Source of the DNA: G963678095 sp963678095 | GTDB lineage: Bacteria; Bacillota; Negativicutes; Selenomonadales; Selenomonadaceae | Assembly (NCBI GenBank): GCA_963678095.2 | Contig: OY782746.1 | Coordinates: forward strand, 1,364,001 to 1,428,000 | Direction of reading: 5' to 3' | Length of the DNA stretch: 64,000 bases | Shown here: piece after piece, positions 44,312 through 52,500 of the stretch | How the letters are laid out: each line of letters opens with the position of its first letter | Numbering within the stretch: the first letter of the stretch is position 1 | Position numbers and translations under genes: made by a program | Notes under the pieces: generated by a model | Databases searched by the model: none | What the model was told of the DNA's origin: nothing | Seen by the model: only the letters and a program-made list of their open reading frames with translations

Positions 44312-44782
44312 TTACTTCGTGACTTTTTTGACTACATCCTGGGTGATATCCTGCCCACCATAAACAACACTGTTTTTATCAAGTACAACCGTCAAGCCCT
44401 TTGCTTCAGCAACACTCTTCACCGCATCCTGTACTTTAGCCCGAATCGGTTCGATCAAATCCTTTTCCTTATTGGAAAGGCGCTGCTGCGTCTGCTGGTA
44501 ATAAGCCTGTTTGTCCTGGTCATTCATGCCTTCTGTCTTGCTGGTAAAATCCTGCTGTGCCTGCTGTATTTCCTGCTGCATCTGCGTATTGGCGGCGGCA
44601 AGATCCGGATGCTGGGACATTACCTGACGGTAATCGATAATGCCTACCGTCGAGGACGATGCGGCTGAGGCAATACCAGACCCCGATTGCGAGGATACTG
44701 CTATCGCCACCACACTCAGTACAAACATCAGGGCAATTGCCACACTAATAATCTTCACTTGCTTCTTTTCAAACTTAATCAT
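44312..44782 (-). CDS. skp: Skp/OmpH-family periplasmic chaperone
   Basis: A 156-residue protein with an N-terminal hydrophobic segment (about 8-30), then SSTVGIIDYRQVMSQHPDLAAANTQM, the OmpH signature. Two helices rich in Gln (QQEIQQAQQDF, AYYQQTQQRLSNKEKDL) form the Skp-like arms. The C-terminus LTVVLDKNSVVYGGQDITQDVVKKV matches the conserved end of the family. This is the most canonical of the three OmpH-like proteins. The ATG at 44782 is 7 bases after AAGGAG. A strong promoter at 44878-44906 precedes it. Confidence 0.88.
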   Translation of the reverse strand: MIKFEKKQVKIISVAIALMFVLSVVAIAVSSQSGSGIASAASSSTVGIIDYRQVMSQHPDLAAANTQMQQEIQQAQQDFTSKTEGMNDQDKQAYYQQTQQRLSNKEKDLIEPIRAKVQDAVKSVAEAKGLTVVLDKNSVVYGGQDITQDVVKKVTK

Positions 44783-44826
44783 ATTTTTTCTCCTTTTACC
44801 CATCATGGGCTGTTAATCGTCAGCCA

Positions 44827-44843
44827 AAGCAGCTTCGCTGCTT
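44827..44843 (-). other. Short GC hairpin in the skp leader
   Basis: AAGCAGC and GCTGCTT form a 7 bp stem with a 3-base loop in the leader between the skp promoter and start codon. It is followed by TTTGG, too short for a firm terminator call. It may stabilise or attenuate the leader. Confidence 0.35.
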
Positions 44844-44877
44844 CAGTTTACGGCAAAACATAGTTTAAAACAGTTTC

Positions 44878-44906
44878 ATTATAACAAACTCTTTTTTTAT
44901 ATTCAA
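44878..44906 (-). promoter_or_regulatory. Strong sigma-A promoter of the skp-like gene
   Basis: Minus-strand -35 TTGAAT (44901-44906), spacer 17, -10 TATAAT (44878-44883), immediately after the stop of the unknown outer-membrane protein gene. It gives the OmpH-lpxD unit its own start, with a leader of about 90 bases. Confidence 0.82.
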
Positions 44907-44910
44907 GGCT

Positions 44911-46194
44911 TTAAAAATTCCCGATCAGCCGTAGCCAACGGTCGTCATGATTCACGATGTATTCCAGGCCAACAAAATCATGCAGCTTATAGCGCAGCCC
45001 CCATTCGCCAAGACCTGTATCATGCGCATATTCATATCGCAGCTTCCAGCGATCATCAAACTGCCGGTCAGCACCAACAACATAATTATTACTGCTGAAA
45101 TTGTATTTCCCAAACACTTCATTGCCATTGCCAATGCTGCGGCTATAGCCGCCATACCAGATGGCTTTAACTGCCTGAGGATAAACTTCAACTTGCGTAA
45201 ACAGTTGATCCTGTGGAGACAGCATCACGCCCGCCAACCCGACAAACGAAGTGCTCCCGTCGGTATTGCTTTGTCCGCGCCCCATATCGATCCGGCCTTC
45301 CACCCGCAACCGATACTTGCTGGTGTTAGAGTGGCTCACTACCACCGCCTGTTCTCCCGGCTGCAAATCAATCACCGATTGCAGCTTAAAAAACTTAAAA
45401 TTCGGCGTTTCATCGATGGCAGCCTTCACCCGGCCCTGAAAATACGCAGCATGCCTGGAGACAAATGCTACCGGAACCCCCAGCATTGAGTTGGCCTGGT
45501 CCTGCATTTTTTGTCGGTACTCCAGCAACATCAAGTTTGGCACGGTATCCGATCGCATCTGCAAGTCAACGGTGCGCACTACTGGGCCCCGAGGATAAAC
45601 CACCAGTTTAACCTTGGCCACACTACCCGGTTCAAGGTCAAAATCCGCCCTGAATTCCGGCAAATGCGCTTCCATAAATTCATTAAGACTGCGCTTAAGC
45701 ACGCCATTTGACCAGTCTGTTGCATCGACCGGCAAACCCTGCAGGCTCTGACAGAACACCCGGTCGACACCCTCTAAGTCCTGCAACGCCAGCGTCCCAA
45801 TTTCCACTGGAAGACCATCCACCACTATAGAAAGCTCCACATTCTGAATGATCTCTGACCAGGGCATCAGCCGGACAAAGACCTGCGTGTCCGTTCCCGG
45901 CACGAGCCTGACCTCGGCCACACTGTAGCCAACCAGGATTTTATCAAAGACCTGATGAATGATATTCTCATACTCCGCCGTTGCGGCAGTAACGCGTTCC
46001 AAGCGACTGCCAACAACCAACTGCTCAGCAATCGTCTTCACCGACGCCTGCATTCGCTGTTGTATCAATGGTGGAAGCCCCTCTGCCGCTTCAACGCGGA
46101 CAGAAACAGCATCTACAGTTTCAGCCGCCTGGGCGGGCAACGGCAAGAGCATAATAAGGGTTGCAAGCAGCAGCATCCGCCAGCCTAAAAACAT
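44911..46194 (-). CDS. Unknown exported outer-membrane protein next to BamA
   Basis: A 427-residue protein with a signal peptide (MLLLATLIMLLPLPAQAAET). Residues 25-270 are a mixed alpha/beta periplasmic region with repeats such as FDKILVGYSVAEVRLVPGTDTQVFVRLMPW and KVKLVVYPRGPVVRTVDLQM that look POTRA-like in pattern. From about 270 to the end, alternating strands form a likely small beta barrel (GYSRSIGNGNEVFGKYNFSSNNYVVGADRQFD ... WLRLIGNF, final Phe). I do not recognise a family. The gene follows bamA by 28 bp, so it may be a Bam partner. The ATG at 46194 follows AGGAGG; the longer frame would overlap bamA. Confidence 0.8.
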   Translation of the reverse strand: MFLGWRMLLLATLIMLLPLPAQAAETVDAVSVRVEAAEGLPPLIQQRMQASVKTIAEQLVVGSRLERVTAATAEYENIIHQVFDKILVGYSVAEVRLVPGTDTQVFVRLMPWSEIIQNVELSIVVDGLPVEIGTLALQDLEGVDRVFCQSLQGLPVDATDWSNGVLKRSLNEFMEAHLPEFRADFDLEPGSVAKVKLVVYPRGPVVRTVDLQMRSDTVPNLMLLEYRQKMQDQANSMLGVPVAFVSRHAAYFQGRVKAAIDETPNFKFFKLQSVIDLQPGEQAVVVSHSNTSKYRLRVEGRIDMGRGQSNTDGSTSFVGLAGVMLSPQDQLFTQVEVYPQAVKAIWYGGYSRSIGNGNEVFGKYNFSSNNYVVGADRQFDDRWKLRYEYAHDTGLGEWGLRYKLHDFVGLEYIVNHDDRWLRLIGNF

Positions 46195-46222
46195 GCATCC
46201 TCGCCTCCTGTCGATCTGCTGC

Positions 46223-48115
46223 CTAAAACGTTCCGCCAACACTGAAATGTGTCCGGTTGCCATCTTCCCCATGACCAAAGTCCAGGCGGAGCGGGCCTAC
46301 CGGGGTTTCAATCTGCAGTCCGACGCCGATGCTCTTATGGAAACCATCTGGTCCCCAGCCATCGTCCCAGGCACTGCCAAAATCAGTGAATACCGCCCCT
46401 TGCACTTTCGTCACTACCGGGAAACGGTATTCCACGGTTCCCAGGAACATCGAGTTCCCACGGAACTGATCATCGCGGTAGCCGCGGATTGTATCCTGCC
46501 CGCCAAGCTTGTACTGATTGGATTCCGGGATACTGCCATTGCCGTGCCCATACTGCCCGCGCAGGGCAAGCACCTGTGCATGTCCAACCTTTAAGTACTG
46601 ATTATCTTCTATTGTGTATTTCTGGTAGTTGAAATCCCCACCAAGGCCGGCAATTTCTGTTGTCAGTGTAACCCGGCCGCCCTCGGTCGGATTGTAGATA
46701 TTATCCCTTGTATCCGTCACATGCTGCAAAGTCACGCTGCGCGTAAGGCCAAAGTTTGCACTGCGCCATGAATCATAGGCACTACCAGTTCGATCAAGGT
46801 ATCCTGGATCGTCAGTAACATGACGGACGTATTCGTCCGTACGATTGCGCAGCGTAATATAGTTCGTTGAATATTCGCTGACCGGACGCCCGAGGGTTAC
46901 TTCTCCGCCGCTATATTTTTTTTGATATGTTTCCACATGATTACCCGAGGTATCGTAATCATCATACTGGTAGGTCCGGTTATATATCTTAATAGTCCCG
47001 GTAGTTTCCTTGGAATCCAGCCATGGCCGCGTATAGGAAAAGACAATTCCCTTATTATCCGAGTCATCGCCACTGAATTCGTAGTTAAGATTGATGGCAT
47101 CGCCGGTACCGCGGAAATTCTTATCGCCGATCTGAATCATCCCCAAAAAGCCATCGGAATTACTGTAGCCGGCCCCAACGCCAAATGTCCCCGTCCGCTT
47201 TTCAACGACCGTGGTCTCAAGCACAATGGCATTCGGCTCGCGACCAGGGTTCAATTTCATATTGACGTCTTCAAAGAAGCCAAGATTATACACGCGCTGC
47301 ATGCTGCGGCGCGCCTTTTTTACATTGAATGGTTCTCCCGGCTTCATGCGCATTTCACGAAGGATGACGCGGTCTTTCGTCTTTTCATTTCCTTTAACCG
47401 CAAACCCCTCCAAGATGCCCTCATTAAAGGTCAGCTTCAGATTCCCCTGATCATTTATCGCGATATCGCTGATTTTGGCCAAAATATAGCCGTCCTTACG
47501 ATAAGCTTCCTCTATCACCTTTATATTTTCATTGAGTGTCTTGCTATTGAGAATTTCACCCGTATGAACCGTCAGCAGGCTCTTGATTCTTTCCGTTGAC
47601 AACGCCTTATTGCCAATGATTTCTACGGATTTCAGCACAGGGTTTTCCATTACATGGTATGTAAGTTTAACGCCCTCCGGTACAACCTCGATGCTCGGAT
47701 ATATATCGTAAAACAGCCCGGTTTCATAAATAGCCTGACGGTCCTGAAGCATGGCATTTTCGGTAAAGGTATCCCCGGCCTTAAGTTTTGTCACAGCCGC
47801 AGCCTGTGCCCCCAAACCGGTATCAGCAATATCGACAGATACAACCGTCTGTCCTTCGACGGCCTTCAGGCTTTCCTTTACCGCCGCTTCCTGAGGGCGA
47901 TTGTTTCTCCAGGCCTGCAATTTGTCATTTGCCACAACAGGCACAGAGGTCTCAGCCGGAGCTGGCGTCTCTGTGGCAGCCACAGGACTATCAGGCGAAG
48001 CTGTCTCCACTGCATTTTCATCTTCCGCCGCATAAGCCGGTGAAAAATTAACTGCCGTAAAGCTGGTTGCCAGTGCCAGTGCACAGGCAATCGATCTGTA
48101 TTTCTTCTTATTCAA
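46223..48115 (-). CDS. bamA: Outer-membrane protein assembly factor BamA (three POTRA domains)
   Basis: A 630-residue Omp85 protein: signal peptide to about residue 29 (PAYAAED), a Pro/Ala/Glu-rich spacer to about 70, three POTRA domains (about 90-160, 163-240, 243-318, e.g. PVLKSVEIIGNKALSTERIKSLL and GNEKTKDRVILREMRMKPGEPF), and a 16-strand barrel from about 325. It includes the conserved loop-6 VRGF equivalent TIRGYRDDQFRG near 535 and ends in FSVGGTF. E. coli BamA has five POTRA domains and lipoprotein partners; none of BamB-E is here. The start is TTG at 48115, behind AGGAGGG and a run of nine T. Confidence 0.95.
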   Translation of the reverse strand: MNKKKYRSIACALALATSFTAVNFSPAYAAEDENAVETASPDSPVAATETPAPAETSVPVVANDKLQAWRNNRPQEAAVKESLKAVEGQTVVSVDIADTGLGAQAAAVTKLKAGDTFTENAMLQDRQAIYETGLFYDIYPSIEVVPEGVKLTYHVMENPVLKSVEIIGNKALSTERIKSLLTVHTGEILNSKTLNENIKVIEEAYRKDGYILAKISDIAINDQGNLKLTFNEGILEGFAVKGNEKTKDRVILREMRMKPGEPFNVKKARRSMQRVYNLGFFEDVNMKLNPGREPNAIVLETTVVEKRTGTFGVGAGYSNSDGFLGMIQIGDKNFRGTGDAINLNYEFSGDDSDNKGIVFSYTRPWLDSKETTGTIKIYNRTYQYDDYDTSGNHVETYQKKYSGGEVTLGRPVSEYSTNYITLRNRTDEYVRHVTDDPGYLDRTGSAYDSWRSANFGLTRSVTLQHVTDTRDNIYNPTEGGRVTLTTEIAGLGGDFNYQKYTIEDNQYLKVGHAQVLALRGQYGHGNGSIPESNQYKLGGQDTIRGYRDDQFRGNSMFLGTVEYRFPVVTKVQGAVFTDFGSAWDDGWGPDGFHKSIGVGLQIETPVGPLRLDFGHGEDGNRTHFSVGGTF

Positions 48116-48122
48116 AAAAAAA
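48114..48122 (-). repeat. T9 tract between bamA ribosome-binding site and TTG start
   Basis: The minus strand reads AGGAGGG, nine T, then GAATAAG. The last two T of the run belong to the TTG start codon. Slippage would change the spacing between site and start (now 7) without changing the reading frame. Confidence 0.6.
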
Positions 48123-48164
48123 CCCTCCTATAATTCCAATGAATCGATGATTTTCTGCAAGATT

Positions 48165-48725
48165 TTACTGTGCCCGCAAGGATTTGCCCGCGGCCCGCAT
48201 TAGCTTCTGCATTTCTATTGGCGGCACCTGTCCCGCTGCTTCACGAGCGGCTGCCGGTGCCGTATTTACTGTTACTGCCGGGGGCGGCGGCAACGGTTCG
48301 GGCGCAGAAACAACAGGGGCTACGGCAACTTCCGGCACAGTGACCGGAGCTTCCTTCAAGGTTGTCGGCGGTGCCACGGACACAGTATTGATCTCGGATA
48401 CCGCCTGGTGAGGCACCGAAGTCACCGTATGCTCTTCAACTGCCGTACGCAGCGGCGACTGCACCGTTTGTGTCTCCAACGTGATAAAATAATACCCGGA
48501 AAAAGCCAACAGCAGTGCCAGTGCCAAAGGGGCTAACGATAAAATTCCCCACTGGTTGCCATGAGCAGATTTACTCTCTTTTGCCCGTTGCAACTCGGCC
48601 TGTGCCAACATCAAATTCAAGTTACCTTTGACCTTATTATCTTCATCCAGGGAATGCTCTGCCTTGCACAACCATTCCCGGGCTGCCTTGATGTGATTTT
48701 TCAGTCGGTCTGTTCGCTCCGGCAT
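48165..48725 (-). CDS. Single-span membrane protein with Pro/Ala-rich periplasmic tail
   Basis: A 186-residue protein. The N-terminal 60 residues are a charged helical region (LKNHIKAAREWLCKAEHSLDEDNKV, NLMLAQAELQRAKES). One membrane helix follows (ILSLAPLALALLLAFSGYYFI), then a tail rich in Pro, Ala, Val and Thr (VAPPTTLKEAPVTVPEVAVAPVV, PEPLPPPPAV) that ends in a short basic helix. Topology resembles TonB or a bitopic anti-sigma factor, but no family motif is seen. It lies directly after the sigma-factor gene and before bamA. I chose the ATG at 48725 (10 bases after AGAGGAG); an in-frame ATG at 48755 is possible. Confidence 0.7.
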   Translation of the reverse strand: MPERTDRLKNHIKAAREWLCKAEHSLDEDNKVKGNLNLMLAQAELQRAKESKSAHGNQWGILSLAPLALALLLAFSGYYFITLETQTVQSPLRTAVEEHTVTSVPHQAVSEINTVSVAPPTTLKEAPVTVPEVAVAPVVSAPEPLPPPPAVTVNTAPAAAREAAGQVPPIEMQKLMRAAGKSLRAQ

Positions 48726-48726
48726 C

Positions 48727-48759
48727 TTATTCACGCTCCTCTTGTCGCTGTTCATCCAT
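48727..48759 (-). other. Possible 10-codon upstream ORF
   Basis: ATG at 48759 behind AGGA starts a 10-residue frame (MDEQRQEERE) whose stop lies one base before the ATG at 48725. Such an arrangement could couple translation. The frame overlaps a TATAAT-like word, so it may not even be in the transcript. Confidence 0.25.
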
Positions 48760-48796
48760 TATAGTCTTCCTAAATCCCGGATTTGCGACAGACGAT

Positions 48797-48821
48797 ATTT
48801 CGCCTAAATTCGTCAAATTTA
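48797..48821 (-). promoter_or_regulatory. Candidate sigma-28-like promoter / inverted repeat
   Basis: On the minus strand TAAA (48818-48821), 14 bases, then GCGAAAT (48797-48803) resembles the sigma-28/sigma-D pattern TAAA-N15-CCGATAT (5 of 7 in the -10). The same place holds a perfect 7 bp inverted repeat CTAAATT/AATTTAG (48804-48822). It lies between the FliA-like sigma gene and the membrane protein-bamA pair. Speculative. Confidence 0.35.
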
Positions 48822-48884
48822 GATTTTTTCTTGATTTTTCACCCATTTAGACAAAAAAATGACCTGTTATCATCAAAATACAGT

Positions 48885-49520
48885 TTACCACTGCTGCATT
48901 AATTTTGACAACATCCCGCGGATACGGCGAATCCCGGTTTTCTGCAGGCGATATATATGCGACGGAGTCAGAGCCAGTGCTGCCGCCACATCTTTTGCTT
49001 CCTGCTGCTCGAGATACACGCTACTGATGACTTGCCGTTCCTTCTGTGGCAGTCGCTGCAGCGCGGCCTGTAACTGTTCCGCTAAAAATTTTCTTTCCGT
49101 CTGTTCCGGCAACGGCGCCGCGGCATCAACAAGTTCGCTTATGTTAAAGCGGCTTCCAGACTGTTCCTCGGAGCCGTCAATACAGGCAATATCAGCTCCG
49201 CCTTCCTTTTTAACGAAATTGAGAATACGCCCCCGGATCCGATGAACCGCATACAGGCTAAACGCTACGCCTCGTCGGTAGTCGTAGTTTTCAACGGCTT
49301 CAATCAGTCCTACCGTCCCTTCCTGGATAATGTCCATAATATTATCCAGGCTGCGAAACGGCAACGCCTGCTTAAAGACCAGCGGCTGATACGATTCGAT
49401 TAACAGCTGCCTGGCAGCACCGTCCTGGCAATCCTTATACGATTGCCAAAGCGATTGCTCAGACTGCCGATCAAGAACCTCTATTTTTTTCAGCTCTTCG
49501 ATATATTCTCTAAGCTCCAT
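48885..49520 (-). CDS. Sigma-70 family factor, FliA-like
   Basis: A 211-residue sigma factor. Region 2 is at about 35-105: LIESYQPLVFKQA, MDIIQEGTVGLIEAVENYDYRRGVAFSLYAVHRIRGRILNFV, the RIRG element being typical of FliA/SigB/SigF-type factors. Region 4 is at about 150-205, with the helix-turn-helix EAKDVAAALALTPSHIYRLQKTGIRRIRG. Region 1.1 is missing and region 3 is short. It sits inside the envelope cluster, 18 bp after tamB, so it is likely cotranscribed with it. A dedicated regulator of envelope or flagellar genes is plausible; the adjacent membrane protein may control it. Confidence 0.85.
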   Translation of the reverse strand: MELREYIEELKKIEVLDRQSEQSLWQSYKDCQDGAARQLLIESYQPLVFKQALPFRSLDNIMDIIQEGTVGLIEAVENYDYRRGVAFSLYAVHRIRGRILNFVKKEGGADIACIDGSEEQSGSRFNISELVDAAAPLPEQTERKFLAEQLQAALQRLPQKERQVISSVYLEQQEAKDVAAALALTPSHIYRLQKTGIRRIRGMLSKLMQQW

Positions 49521-49538
49521 CTTCTCACCTCTTTTTTG

Positions 49539-52500
49539 TTAAAATTTAAATCGCGCTTCAATTCCTATCGTATAGCCACTGTTGCTGTCAACCGCGCTGG
49601 TTAAGCCAATGCGATCATTCACATCATACTGAATTGTCACTTTGTCCTTATTATAGCCGATCCCACGCGTATATTTCAGCATATATTTATCACTGATATA
49701 CTTTCCTATCTCGACATTATATACCTCTTTGTTGGTTGAAGTCGTGCTGCCCTCCGTCGAAATCTGGGCCGTATCGCGGACAATATTGAATTCATCCACC
49801 TGAATTGCATTGCGTACAATGCTGTCAACCGCACTGAGAAAACTCATCCGCAAACCGATATCCAGCATATTGGAGAGGCCCGAAGCGCTGTCCGTTGACG
49901 ATTCGCCGGACCGGTAGTTACTGCGCAGTGTCAGCAGCTGCAAAATTTCAGAATCACTCATGTTCGAATCCGAACTCAGTTTCGTTGTCATTTTATCTGC
50001 CGGTCCATCGAGATTGAAGTATATACGGGTCCGATCAATTTTGGTATCAGCGCTGAGATGAATCATCGGCAAAAATGAATTGACCTGGGTAAAATATGCC
50101 GCTCCGTCCCGGACATCAAATACCGTTTTTAAATAGTTGATCTTGCCGCGGGTAACTTCAATGGTTCCCGAGGACTGCGGGTAATGGGTTGTCCCCCCAA
50201 AATGTGCCGAACCTCGCAGACTCAGATCATACAGCATGGAGCTGTATAGGCGGACCTTTTCGCCGACATTAACGCCAACATCAACGATCAGATTCGGCAA
50301 GGTTGTTTTCGTGTCAGGAATTGCCGGAATTGACAGCGTCGCATCTTTAATATCGATATTACCGGCAAGACGCGGGAGTTTGTGTCCATAAAATTCACCA
50401 CTGCCCAAGGTGAGCTGCCCCGTCAGCGGCCCCTGATAAAAGTCACAATCTACGCCAAGTTTATCGGCATTTAATTGAAAATTGTATTCTGCAAAACCGC
50501 CACCGGTAATCAGGGTAGACCCTGTCAAATTGTACGATCCTCCACCCATCAGACCACTAAAGGTATTGACCAGCATCTGATCATTTTTAAACGCAATATC
50601 CACCTCAATATTCTGCAACGGGTTTTTAAAGGCCTTTAGCTTAATCGCCCCGCCACTGCTACGAATTCCGCCATTAAACAGCGGATGAGCCAATGTGCCG
50701 GTGATCAGTACCCGTCCGCTCAGAGGGCCCATGCCCCAGTCAACCTGATCTGACAGAAGCGGTAAAATACTGAGGTCAGCGTGATCCAGTCCGATTTGTA
50801 GCTGGATCTGTTCATAGTTATCCGGCATCTCCCAAGGTTTTGATTGCAGCGCTTTGAGTGGCACTACTCCATAGGCACTGGCCTTATACTCGCCTTTTTT
50901 CATCAGCGCCTGGTCAACACTGATAATTCCATTTTTCAAATTTGTCAGTACGCTCAAGGAATCAAACGTTGCCGTACCAACCCCACCATTTATGACATCA
51001 ATCGACACATCCGCCGACGGATTTTCCAGTGTGCCGCCTAACTGTGCATCAAGATTCAATGTGCCCTTTAAATCAGCGCCCATATTCGTCAGCGCCGAGA
51101 AGAGTCCGGCATCAATATCCTGGGCAGAAACGCGCCCTGTCAAAGGACCCCCATCACGTTCCAAGGATCCCTGCGCTGCAACCTTCCCGAGGCCTTGCTC
51201 CCCATAAAACCGATTCAGACGAAGCACATGGTCTTCCAAGCTGATGTCAACATTGATATTGCTGAGCGGATAGCCTTTCAGAGCCCCCTTCGCAATAAAG
51301 CCTTCCATGCTGGCAATCGGACTGTTGAAGGTTCCGCCAAAGCTTATTTTCCCATCAAGATGCCCACTCAAAATATCATTTTTATAATTGGCAATCGCCA
51401 GCAGCGCATTGACATCAGCCAGTTTAGCCGTTATCGTCCCCTGTGCCCCACTGTCGCTGAGCAATGCCGTCATGGCAAAGGCACCGCCATTCTGACGGAA
51501 AGAAAAATCATTCAGATACAAAATATCATTGCGATATTCAATCCGGCCACCCGCATCGACTATTTTCTGTCCATTGAGCACAAGTTCTTTTGCTTCAAGC
51601 TGGCCCAGAAAAACCGGCGCATTGAGATTTCCACGAAGTGTTCCGGTAAAGCCAGCGGTTCCACTCACCGGATAAGGCAGGCGGGTATTGACTTTATCGA
51701 GATGAATATCATCGGCATTAACCGAAAAATCAAGATTTTCATCGTTATCCATTACGCCACGCAAATGCATCGTGACAAACGGCGAAGCCACCGAAAAGTC
51801 ATCAATCTGCAGTCGACCGTCATGACGGCGATATACGCCATCTGCGCCCGTCAAAAATATCCCATGATAACTCCCCTCGTAGAAATGGACTCTCCCCTGC
51901 AATTGCAAATCATCCAGGGACCCGGTTAGCTGCAACACATTATCAACATTTCCCGTAATCGGCTGTCCGGGCAAAAGCAATGCCCCCAGGTCTTCCATCC
52001 GGGCGCCTTTGGTTTCAACCCAAAAATCAATTTTGCGCTCACCGGTAAACCCGATCACGCCGTGTCCGGTATGAATGGTCCGACCTTTGTTTTCCAACCG
52101 AAAATCATATACATCGACACCATTAAGACTACCCTTAGCCCGGGCAGACAAATATGCATATGGCTGTTTGAAAAAGACTCCATTTTCTGCCGAGAAATCC
52201 GCATCGACCGCAGGATTTTCTATGGTTCCGTAAATTCGGCCGGATATCTCGCCCTGTCCACTGATATCTGCCGCTATGCCCGGATACGCCTGTGCCAATT
52301 GCTGCAGATCGAGATCAAGTCCCCGAAATTCCAGATTAAGACTTCGACCCTGTACCGAACCCTCGAACGAAAGCCGTCCGCCCGCTGCCACCATACTCAG
52401 AGCATCAATGGTTACCAAATCTCCATTTTTATAGAAGGAAGTCTCCGCTTGCTCAATGCCTATCCCTTGATAATAAGCAGCACGCAGTGATGCCGATCCA

